Below the pieces are notes generated by a model. The model had not been told where the DNA came from. It searched no databases and saw nothing but the letters and a program-made list of their open reading frames with translations. Positions 1-7,413 of a stretch of 64,000 bases of DNA are shown piece by piece. Position 1 is the stretch's first letter; each line of letters opens with the position of its first letter. The translations under genes and the position numbers were made by a program. The DNA comes from Pseudobacteriovorax antillogorgiicola (GTDB lineage: Bacteria > Bdellovibrionota_B > Oligoflexia > Oligoflexales > Oligoflexaceae), in assembly GCF_900177345.1 (NCBI RefSeq), contig NZ_FWZT01000011.1, positions 1-64,000 on the forward strand, read 5' to 3'.

Positions 1-190
1 GAGCCTATTGCTTGTTATCAGCGGGGGGAGCACCTATAGATGTCATCAAGCAATATATAGAAAATCAGGAAAAGCCTACAGAATGATTGCTCACCTCGCT
101 TTGGCTCGGATCACAATTCGCCTTTCCATCCCCCACTAAATCTGGACACCCTTAGCAGGGTTTAGACTCTAGTGGGGGAATTCTGGCGGG
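1..190 (+). mobile_element. IS200/IS605-type insertion sequence, right end
   Basis: Downstream of the transposase tail there is a long imperfect hairpin. The outer arms CCCCCACTA (132-140) and TAGTGGGGG (172-180) are perfect complements, and an inner hairpin pairs ACCC (150-153) with GGGT (160-163). IS200/IS605 elements carry such subterminal palindromes instead of terminal inverted repeats and make no target duplication, so the exact right boundary cannot be read here; it should lie just after the hairpin. The left end is outside the window. Confidence 0.6.
3..86 (+). CDS. IS200/IS605-family transposase, C-terminal end (runs in from the left edge)
   Basis: This is a reading frame with no start in the window, ending at a TGA at 84-86. 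Its last 27 residues contain the stretch SAGGAPIDVIKQYIENQ. A GGAP-(x)-(x)-(V/I)-(I/L)-(K/R)-QYIE-x-Q ending is typical of the short single-tyrosine (Y1) IS200/IS605 TnpA transposases, which move as single-stranded DNA by recognising subterminal hairpins. The catalytic HUH motif and the tyrosine would lie to the left of the window. The hairpin at 132-180 fits the right end of the same element. Recognition rests on a short C-terminal signature only, so the subgroup cannot be named. Confidence 0.7.
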   Translation, partial: AYCLLSAGGAPIDVIKQYIENQEKPTE

Positions 191-220
191 AAATGTTAAA
201 CCATAGGAGAGCAAGCTAGC

Positions 221-688
221 TTAGCTGGCTTTTTTTCCTTTCCACGCTGTTTGGCTTTGCTGATTGACGAATTCAAGTACTTTATTGCGACTTAACACTC
301 CTACCACATGTCCATCATCATCTGTAACCGGATAAGCATGAAACCATCGATCGATAAACGATTGAATGGCATGAAATATCGTTGTTTTTTGATTCATACT
401 ATAAATATCGTGGCTCATGTAGTCTTCGACAAAGCGGGGTTGTTCGTTAAGATATCGCAATTGAGTTGCTAGCTTCAAGCAGTCCTTCTGCGAAAGAAAG
501 CCCACGAGGCGCTTCTCTTTATTTAGAACCGGTGCTCCCGTTATGTTCGCTGCGACGATTTTATCGATGGCAGTCTCAATGGACGAGGCGGCTTCAAACC
601 AAAGATACGACCGATCCATGATGGTCGCGATGGGTTCTTCAAACTGATTTGTTTCTTCCCGCACCAAGTGCGGCGTGTAGTTAACCAT
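221..688 (-). CDS. Tandem CBS-domain protein
   Basis: A soluble protein of about 155 residues made almost entirely of two CBS domains, which as a pair usually bind adenine nucleotides and act as an energy or ligand sensor. The first repeat contains ITGAPVLNKEKRLVGFLSQKDCLK and the second contains HAYPVTDDDGHVVGVLSRNKVL, each with the usual G-(x)-(P/Y)-V ... (V)-G-(x)-(L)-S pattern. I chose the ATG at 688 because GAGAAAGGA precedes it at good spacing. The frame stays open to a TTG at 805 without a good ribosome site. No partner enzyme domain is fused to it and no operon is evident, so the ligand and target are unknown. Confidence 0.8.
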   Translation of the reverse strand: MVNYTPHLVREETNQFEEPIATIMDRSYLWFEAASSIETAIDKIVAANITGAPVLNKEKRLVGFLSQKDCLKLATQLRYLNEQPRFVEDYMSHDIYSMNQKTTIFHAIQSFIDRWFHAYPVTDDDGHVVGVLSRNKVLEFVNQQSQTAWKGKKAS

Positions 689-1054
689 AGCCGTTCCTTT
701 CTCTAAACGTTGGCTGCCACATCCTGTATCGTCGGTCTTTCCTGTAGAACTTAAGGCCTCGCTAGTAATCTTACTAAGAATTCTAGATTTTGAACGGGAA
801 TTCAAACATGCTCACCGGGAACTCATTGTGAGCACACGATAAATTATAAGTTATTGATATTATTACAGCTTGATTTTGACACCCCAATTCAATCGCTCAC
901 CTTGAAAAGGAAGTTTTTGCAACTAAACAACTTGCCTTGCACAAACCATCCTTTTTTTCCTAAGGTCTTATTATCGAAGCAAGTCATAGGATGATTTATG
1001 CATCGAGTCCATTATCAGATGAATATCTGAAGTCTAAATAATCCCATCTTTAGA
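689..1054. other. Intergenic region, no convincing gene
   Basis: AT-rich spacer between the divergent CBS and sensor-kinase genes. It holds the unlikely TTG-started extension of the CBS frame (to 805) and a 16-codon ORF near 990. I see no reliable promoter. The intrinsic terminator immediately downstream at 1055-1090 is on the plus strand although no plus-strand protein gene precedes it. Confidence 0.5.
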
Positions 1055-1090
1055 GAGGCCGGTAAATTTTCTATCGGCCTCGAATTTTTT
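1055..1090 (+). terminator. Intrinsic terminator without an obvious upstream gene
   Basis: GAGGCCG (1055-1061) pairs perfectly with CGGCCTC (1075-1081), the stem can be extended inwards by TA/TA, and TTTTTT follows at 1085-1090. This is a textbook rho-independent terminator. Because no protein gene ends just before it on this strand, it may end a small RNA or read-through from the insertion sequence. Confidence 0.7.
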
Positions 1091-1176
1091 CTACTCCTTC
1101 AAAAAACGCCAAATGCACGAACTTATCTCCTATTGACAAATGTCGATAATGAATCGAACAACTCTTTGAGGCTGAC

Positions 1177-3138
1177 TTGCGATTCGTAACACGATGGCTA
1201 CTTTTCTCGGCTGGTATAATTGCTATAGCTGGGGAATCGCGATCCGACATTAAAATAACGAAATACCGATTCGACTTTGAATCGCAGTCTGCATGGCAAA
1301 TTTTAGCCTCTCCGGCGACTGATTGGGATGAAGCTCTTTCTGCTGAAAGCTGGCAGGCTTACAACGTTTCATTTGAAGATCACGATGAACCGCAATTCTA
1401 TTGGCTCAAATCGTCGATAACCAACCACCTACCTCTTCAGAAAAATGTTTTTTTTCACGTAGTGCCAAGCCTGATCGATCAATTCCAAGTTTTCATTGTG
1501 AAAGATAGAAAGCTAGAAAGTAGTTTTCGCTTGGGCATGGAGTCTTCGGTCCGCTCTTCAAAGGTGAGTGGATTTAGCCATAATTTTTCCCTCAATCTGC
1601 CACCAGGTGCCAAGCGAATCATATTAATTAAGCTCGAAAAAACCTATTTAAACCACATAAAAATCAAGCTTCAAGATCAGGAAACATTTAAGGTTCGGCT
1701 ATCAGAGACCAGATCGTTTCACGGTGCCATTATCGGGGCGATTGGCTCTCTTTTGCTGGTAGGCTTCATCTTGAGTCTTGCCCGATCCGATCGACTATGC
1801 TTCATTTTTAGCATTGGCTCACTCTTTTCTATCGCCCTTATTGCAAGGGCATTGGGCTATTTAGGGTTTAGTGATCCAACTTTCGCTTCTTGGTGGAACC
1901 TTTGGAGCATCACTCTATTTGAAACCCTGTACATTGTATGCATGGCTCGGTACTTCTCTTTTGCACCGACTCTGAACACAGCCCATCAGGTGAGATCCAT
2001 CATGAAGTTTTTTTCATGGCTGGCTCTGCTCTTTCTGCCGCTTTCCTTGATCGACATTCACTCAAGTGTAACCGTTTCCTATCTACTTAATATCTTAGGG
2101 TTTCTTGCTAACCTTCTTATTCTCGTCTCCCTTCTATCCAAACGAGATAGAGCTGTATGGCTATTTGCTCTACCACTGGTATTGCAAGGCGGGCTGATTT
2201 CATCAAGTAGTTTGATTCGCTGGGGATTTGCAGATGCTGAATCATTGGAAGCTTATCTCTATTTATTTTTCCTTGTGATCGTCAACTACTACGGAGCACT
2301 TTTGTATCAAAGTGGTGCGAAGAGACAGTCCGAACCAGCACATCCAACGCCACAAGGAGCAGGCATGGAAAGCTCCGTCACACCTGATAGCAAAGACGCA
2401 CCTCTCGTTTTAGCAAAGCAAGCAAGTGCCGAGCCAGATGAAAGCAGCCTTTTTCAGGAATTTAGAATCGCCTCACTCGGAACTCTGACCAACGGTCTCG
2501 CCCACGAGCTTAATAATCCGCTCGCAATCATCGCTGGCCATCAATACCGATTGTCTTCGATGGTCCGCTCCAAAGCCCTCAATATGAATGACATCAAGGT
2601 GTCCCTCGAAAAAATTGGCAGTGCTGTGAAACGCGTTCTGTCAGTCATTGATGCTTTGAAGGCCTACTCACAAGATGATTTTGCAAAAGTCGAATTCAGT
2701 TCACACAATATTCGAGAAACTATTCAGTTCGCCTTGGATTTAAGTCGGGAGCGCTTAAATAGCCTTGGAGTTCACTTAACAACCCAGCCCATTCCTGATA
2801 CTTTTATAAACTGTAACCAATCGCAGATTATGCAGTGTATTTTGATACTTATCGACAACGCCCTCGATGCTGTTCGTGACCAGGAAAGCAAAACCATCGC
2901 CATCGAATTCAAACAAACAGTCACCATGGTAGAGGTTTCTGTGATCGACAACGGGCCTGGCATATCTATCTCTCACCAATCCAGAATCTTCGATCCATTT
3001 TTTACCACTAAAAGTTCAGATCAAAGGAAAGGGCTAGGCTTGAGCATCGCAAGGGGTGTTGTGGCAAACCATGGCGGCAAACTCTATCTTAGAGCAGACT
3101 TCCCACAAACCTGCTTTGTTGTTCAACTTAAAAGATAA
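1177..3138 (+). CDS. 7TM sensor histidine kinase (7TMR-DISM type)
   Basis: The protein has a signal peptide (about 1-23) and a periplasmic beta-rich sensor region (about 24-175) of the 7TMR-DISM extracellular type. A seven-helix membrane block follows (about 180-375), then a low-complexity linker, a HisKA dimerisation domain and a HATPase domain. The phospho-accepting His443 lies in GLAHELNNPLAIIAGH. The ATPase N-box (LILIDNALDAV) and G boxes (DNGPGI; GLGLSIARG) are intact, so it should be an active kinase. The start is a TTG preceded by TTGAGG. No response regulator is adjacent, so it is an orphan kinase. The ligand is unknown; this fold often senses carbohydrates or diffusible signals. Confidence 0.88.
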   Translation: MRFVTRWLLFSAGIIAIAGESRSDIKITKYRFDFESQSAWQILASPATDWDEALSAESWQAYNVSFEDHDEPQFYWLKSSITNHLPLQKNVFFHVVPSLIDQFQVFIVKDRKLESSFRLGMESSVRSSKVSGFSHNFSLNLPPGAKRIILIKLEKTYLNHIKIKLQDQETFKVRLSETRSFHGAIIGAIGSLLLVGFILSLARSDRLCFIFSIGSLFSIALIARALGYLGFSDPTFASWWNLWSITLFETLYIVCMARYFSFAPTLNTAHQVRSIMKFFSWLALLFLPLSLIDIHSSVTVSYLLNILGFLANLLILVSLLSKRDRAVWLFALPLVLQGGLISSSSLIRWGFADAESLEAYLYLFFLVIVNYYGALLYQSGAKRQSEPAHPTPQGAGMESSVTPDSKDAPLVLAKQASAEPDESSLFQEFRIASLGTLTNGLAHELNNPLAIIAGHQYRLSSMVRSKALNMNDIKVSLEKIGSAVKRVLSVIDALKAYSQDDFAKVEFSSHNIRETIQFALDLSRERLNSLGVHLTTQPIPDTFINCNQSQIMQCILILIDNALDAVRDQESKTIAIEFKQTVTMVEVSVIDNGPGISISHQSRIFDPFFTTKSSDQRKGLGLSIARGVVANHGGKLYLRADFPQTCFVVQLKR

Positions 3139-3235
3139 GTTGCTCCCGAATCAGGAACTACCGATTTCGAGTTGCATTGCTTCGTCATTCCCACCTATCG
3201 TAGGCACCCTGCAAGATCTCATTTACGGAGCACTT

Positions 3236-4123
3236 ATGATTGTCAATGGTAGCCATAGTGAAGCCTTTTATCTTCTCCATGGTGGCGCTGGCCCGATGGA
3301 CCCATCGAAGCCCTGGGTCCATAAAGCCACCAGTGCATTAATAGAGTTGGGTAAGATACTTGAAATGAAACCCTATCAGAGTGGAATTGACTTTATCACA
3401 GAAGGCTTGATGCTTCTGGAAGATCATCCAGAATTTAATGCTGGACTGGGATCTGCACTTCAGGCAGATGGTCAAGCCAGACTTACGACGTCTGTGATGT
3501 CAGGTCCTCAGCAGAGCTTTTCCGCAGTGATGTCTCTTGAAGGTATACGCCATCCTTCGAAACTAGCTCGACGACTTCAAGAAAAATCATCCCGAGTCCT
3601 TACAGCCCCTGGGCACCAAAGGCTTGCCCAAGAACTTGCCTTGCCGTTTGAAAACTTAGTCGTGCCGAAGCGCCTGGATGCGTGGCTCAAGGACATTCGT
3701 GAGGCCATGCCTGATCATGATACGGTGGGTTGCGTGCTTTATCATCCCCGAGATGGGGTTTTCGCTGGGTCGAGCACAGGTGGACGAGGTTTTGAAACTC
3801 CTGGCCGGATCAGTGACTCTGGTACCGTCGCCGGGAACTATGCCAGCCGTTTCGCTGCCGTGACTGTCACTGGTATTGGCGAAGAGATCGTCGATGATGC
3901 TGTAGCAGCGCGGTTAGAGAGCCGAGTTCGAGATGGTATGTCATTGGAGGAGGCCGGACAAAAAACTTACCACGAGGCCAAGGCCCTGCAGCGGTCCTAC
4001 GGCTGGGTCGCTACCGATCACCACGGCTGCTGGCAGGTGGCTTACACGTCACAAGCCATGACATTTCTTGGCAGAAGTCTCGTAGGAGATCACCTCATCG
4101 ATTCGATGGTAGCTTTTGATTGA
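3236..4123 (+). CDS. Isoaspartyl peptidase / type III L-asparaginase (Ntn hydrolase)
   Basis: A precursor of about 295 residues that should cleave itself before a threonine nucleophile and then hydrolyse isoaspartyl dipeptides and/or L-asparagine. Visible hallmarks are the early LLHGGAG loop, NAGLGSALQ, the autocleavage site HDTVG with Thr163 as the expected nucleophile, and GSSTGG followed by GRISDSGTVAGNYA. The length fits the family. I start it at the ATG at 3236, preceded by ACGGAG; the frame is open further upstream but overlaps the kinase 3' end. There is no signal peptide, so it is probably cytoplasmic and involved in nitrogen salvage or repair-peptide turnover. Confidence 0.88.
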   Translation: MIVNGSHSEAFYLLHGGAGPMDPSKPWVHKATSALIELGKILEMKPYQSGIDFITEGLMLLEDHPEFNAGLGSALQADGQARLTTSVMSGPQQSFSAVMSLEGIRHPSKLARRLQEKSSRVLTAPGHQRLAQELALPFENLVVPKRLDAWLKDIREAMPDHDTVGCVLYHPRDGVFAGSSTGGRGFETPGRISDSGTVAGNYASRFAAVTVTGIGEEIVDDAVAARLESRVRDGMSLEEAGQKTYHEAKALQRSYGWVATDHHGCWQVAYTSQAMTFLGRSLVGDHLIDSMVAFD

Positions 4124-4183
4124 CGCGCTTTCGCTGAATTTGGCATCATTAGATTCATGAGCACAATCTAAAGGTGAAACATA

Positions 4184-4795
4184 GTGAATGAGTCGATCAT
4201 GATCCTCGGTGGCGACCTCTTTAGCTTAATCGCTGCCCAGGTCCTGGAAAAGCTAGGCTATGAAGTGATCTGGGTTAGTAGTCGCCTGAGCCAGCAAACC
4301 AACTATGGACAGGAAATCAATCGCACCGTTACATCTCACCCCAGAATCGCCGAGTATCTTTCTTATCTATCCACCGAAGATCCGTTCCTTGCAACGGATC
4401 ACATGAAAGAAAGGGTCAAGGTTATTGAATCGGCCAGCTTACTAAACTTTCTTGATAATGGTTCATTTGTTGACGTGAGACTAAAAGTTCAAAACAAGGT
4501 CCATCGCTATCGACCCGATTATTTGATTGCTACCAATCGCTTTTTCAATGTTCAGAAAAAGCTACGCATTCCCTATGAGCCAAGTCCTTGGGGCGACCGA
4601 CTCCAGCAGCTTTCAGTATCTCGCTGCCATATGTTAGGTGAGGTAAGCTTTTTATATTTTAAAGCTGAGCAGATCGATGCCTGGTTTGATCAACTAAACC
4701 ATTTTATCAAGTCAATGCGATACCGCACCAAATCAAAGCGAAGTCATGGCTTGCCCTGGAGTCCGAAGCAAAGGCTGGCTCGTAACTTTCCATAA
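4184..4795 (+). CDS. Hypothetical protein with a Rossmann-like N terminus
   Basis: I do not recognise this family. The first strand-loop-helix (SIMILGGDLFSLIAAQVLEKLGYEVIWVSSR) resembles a dinucleotide-binding beta-alpha-beta unit, but the expected GxGxxG is only GGDLFS, so cofactor binding is doubtful. The rest is mixed alpha/beta with many basic residues near the C terminus (MRYRTKSKRSHG). The start is a GTG with AAAGGTG upstream. It sits alone between the isoaspartyl peptidase and the convergent fibrinogen-like lipoprotein. The coding call rests on an intact 203-codon frame and a plausible ribosome site. Confidence 0.6.
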   Translation: MNESIMILGGDLFSLIAAQVLEKLGYEVIWVSSRLSQQTNYGQEINRTVTSHPRIAEYLSYLSTEDPFLATDHMKERVKVIESASLLNFLDNGSFVDVRLKVQNKVHRYRPDYLIATNRFFNVQKKLRIPYEPSPWGDRLQQLSVSRCHMLGEVSFLYFKAEQIDAWFDQLNHFIKSMRYRTKSKRSHGLPWSPKQRLARNFP

Positions 4796-4824
4796 GCTAC
4801 ATTCCTTTTTTTAGGAGTCGTAAT

Positions 4825-5688
4825 TTATCGAAACCAAATCCGATGGATGGTACTGCTGGATTGATTATCAACATCATCATCACATTCCCAATCATCCTCA
4901 TCAACTCCACCACGAATATCCCAGTTTCTCGTGCCGTTATTGTCTCGAAACGTTCTTTGGGTCATCGCTAGTTGCTGCTGATCAACCAGGCCATTATTAG
5001 AAACCCCCGGAATATCACCAATATGTCCTGTTAAGGGGGTGAAGCTGTTTCGAACGTCATCACAGTTACCGACCCCAGTTTTGAGGTAATCAATACAAGT
5101 TGCTGCATCAGTTTTAAAGTGAATCACGCGATTATGAGCATTGGTTCGACAGAAGAAACGAAGCTCGGTAAATGTCCAGAGACTCAGGAACGCTGGGTTC
5201 ACATGACCGAAAAACTCTGTATTCTGTTCGTCATCACCAAGATTATTTTTATCAAATTGAGGAAAGCGATCCGTTAAGGTTTGCGTTGGGGGGTTTGTTC
5301 CTCCTAAGTGAACATAGTTCAAGACCATAGTCCATCCACCGTCCTCATCCATATCACAGTGGGCATCAAATTTTGTGAGCTGCCCGGCCTCGTCCCTCTG
5401 ATATAGCTGGTATTTTCCACTGGGCGCTTCGGGATTTTTGGTCTTAAGATCGAGGCAGCTGGTAAATGCTAAAAAAGCAACTTGCTCTTCGCCAGGAACA
5501 ACCTCAAACAAATCAGGAACAGCTGCGACAACATCAGCAGCTTGGGTATCAACATTTACGTCTGGGCCAAGCTCCTGACTTGGGGCCTCTTGATTCTCTC
5601 CACCCTGAAATCCAGTTTCAGAGTTTTCCGCATTTTCGGCTGGATTACATGCCAATAGCGACAAGCTCACAAGAGTCAGTCGTATCAT
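4825..5688 (-). CDS. Lipoprotein with a fibrinogen-like domain
   Basis: An exported lipoprotein: the signal peptide ends in the lipobox LLAC with Cys14 as the lipidation site. An acidic, Gln/Glu-rich linker follows, then a domain starting around residue 77 with the pattern SCLDLK(x)8SGKYQLY ... CDMDEDGGWTMVL. That succession (SC-(x)-(D)-(L/I), SG-x-Y-x-L, CDM-x-x-DGGWT-x-V) is the hallmark of fibrinogen-C/FReD-like folds. Several later cysteines (FFCR, TCID, GNCDD, WECDDD) could form disulphides and an acidic calcium-binding site. In bacteria such domains are mainly found on surface proteins and may bind glycans. The start ATG has GGGAGA upstream. It is monocistronic. Confidence 0.7.
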   Translation of the reverse strand: MIRLTLVSLSLLACNPAENAENSETGFQGGENQEAPSQELGPDVNVDTQAADVVAAVPDLFEVVPGEEQVAFLAFTSCLDLKTKNPEAPSGKYQLYQRDEAGQLTKFDAHCDMDEDGGWTMVLNYVHLGGTNPPTQTLTDRFPQFDKNNLGDDEQNTEFFGHVNPAFLSLWTFTELRFFCRTNAHNRVIHFKTDAATCIDYLKTGVGNCDDVRNSFTPLTGHIGDIPGVSNNGLVDQQQLAMTQRTFRDNNGTRNWDIRGGVDEDDWECDDDVDNQSSSTIHRIWFR

Positions 5689-5972
5689 ACTTATTCTCCC
5701 GATTTTCCAAACGTCCCTTCAATCCTTATCGGAATAGAATAGGCGATTCTTAATAAACACCGATATACCCCTTTAATTACAGTATCTTAATAAGTCATTC
5801 AAATATACGCATTCAGGGTAAACTATTCTGAAAACGCGATTTCGATACCATGAGGCATTCCTCAAGAATGGTCGGTTTTCCAAAAAATTATCAACAGATT
5901 GACAAACCACGACGTATTCATGAAACTGAAAGACCAGTTTGCATTTCTTACTATATTTGAGGTAGCTGCTGT

Positions 5973-7220
5973 ATGCCTTCTCGTACTCAAACAAGTAGCC
6001 AGGGCTTTCCACCGTTAACTAAATTGCTCGAATATTCTCCTAAAACCCTTGCAAGCTCTCCTACAGCTATCTATCTTGCAGGCACGATTTTGCCGGTGTT
6101 TCTACTTGGTCTGACGAAGAATGCTATGGGCCCTTGGCTCGCATTAGCTCTACTTTTAGCCGTTGGTGTGTATCTTGTGAAGATTCCAGCCGCTTGGTCG
6201 AGGCAAGGCATGCTGTTTGTCAGTTGCTTCGCCGCCTGGTCCCTGTGCTTAATGTCTGACTTACCTGCCTGGGCGGTGATGATTAGCTATGGAGTCGCCG
6301 TAACGTGTTATCATACACTCAGCCAGCAGGCTATATCTTGGCTGGGGTTAAGCCTGGCACCACTTATCTTCGGTTCGTTTGTCCTAAGCCAGTCGGAAAC
6401 CCCTAGTTCACCTCTTTATAGCCTCATCATTCTGAGCCCCCCTGTGGTCCTCAGCATGACCCTCCTGCGAGCGAGGATCGCCAAAGCCAATCAGAATGAG
6501 TTGGGGAGCCAAATCTCATATAAAAACCTGATCCGCGTGGCTTGTCACGATATTAGTAACCCTCTGACCCTCATTCTGGGGTCTGCCCAAATTGCTGAAA
6601 GCGGGGTGTTCGACAAAAAGCCAGAAAAATTAAAAGAGCTTTGGCCCAAAATTGTTCGGGCGACAGATTCAATTAACCGCGTACTAATCAATTTGAGAGC
6701 CTTTGAAGCAATTCAGGAGCCATCGCGATTGACTATCGAGCCCATCAATATTGAAAATTTTCTACAGGATCTGAGGATTCTATACCTAGACATGGCAAAC
6801 GCCAGGCAGGTTACCATGGAGTATATTGACCATGTTTCATCTGACGACACCTTCGAAGGTGACCAGCTCATTCTAAAGCAAGCCTGTTTTGGCTGCCTAT
6901 TGCATAACGCTATCCGCTTTTCAGAGGCGGGAGGCACCGTAACAGCCGAAACACGCTTAGAAAATGATCAGTTGCGCTTTCAAGTGACCAACAGCGGCTC
7001 CATGTTTAGCCCTGAAACCTTGCAGAATCTCTATAAATTCGATTTTGTAGCCAGGCCTGCCACCCAGTTGGGCAATAAGGAAGGAGGGTTTTCACTCTCC
7101 GTTTGCCGACTTGTTATCGAACGGTTTGGAGGCTCCCTCAGGATCGATCAAACTCCGAGCTCTCCGCAAGGGACCACCTCCGTAACTTTGATCATCCCCC
7201 AAAAAGCAAAACTTAACTGA
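5973..7220 (+). CDS. Membrane histidine kinase with a degenerate ATP-binding domain
   Basis: About five or six N-terminal hydrophobic helices (residues 25-165) form a membrane sensor with almost no periplasmic domain. A HisKA helix follows, with His192 in ACHDISNPLTLILG, then a HATPase-like domain. The N-box is recognisable (GCLLHNAIRFSE), but the G1 box DxGxG reads TNSGSMF and the G2 box reads EGGFSLSVCR, so nucleotide binding or turnover may be weak. It lies 5' of cheA on the same strand with a gap of about 190 bp, which hints at a link to the chemotaxis cluster. The ATG start is preceded by TTGAGGT. Confidence 0.8.
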   Translation: MPSRTQTSSQGFPPLTKLLEYSPKTLASSPTAIYLAGTILPVFLLGLTKNAMGPWLALALLLAVGVYLVKIPAAWSRQGMLFVSCFAAWSLCLMSDLPAWAVMISYGVAVTCYHTLSQQAISWLGLSLAPLIFGSFVLSQSETPSSPLYSLIILSPPVVLSMTLLRARIAKANQNELGSQISYKNLIRVACHDISNPLTLILGSAQIAESGVFDKKPEKLKELWPKIVRATDSINRVLINLRAFEAIQEPSRLTIEPINIENFLQDLRILYLDMANARQVTMEYIDHVSSDDTFEGDQLILKQACFGCLLHNAIRFSEAGGTVTAETRLENDQLRFQVTNSGSMFSPETLQNLYKFDFVARPATQLGNKEGGFSLSVCRLVIERFGGSLRIDQTPSSPQGTTSVTLIIPQKAKLN

Positions 7221-7413
7221 GATATCAAAGCGCCTCCCCGTCGGGTGCTTAACCTTACCTGAGAACGACAATCCCTAGCGGCTAAGGTTCGCTTAATTCT
7301 TTCGGTGATGTATATCCGGTGAACAAAACTTGACCTCATTGCTTGTCATTACGTTCCGATAGCCTTTCTGATTGAAGCTTCATATACATCGAGTCTTCCA
7401 AGGGAGAGTAAAG

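Noticed and set aside
5773-6012. 79-codon minus-strand frame between the fibrinogen-like lipoprotein and the kinase
   Set aside because: It overlaps the kinase start, has no ribosome site and shows no protein-like pattern.
7221-7260. Weak GC-rich hairpin after the kinase at 5973-7220
   Set aside because: Stem with mismatches and no T-run, so it is not a supportable terminator.
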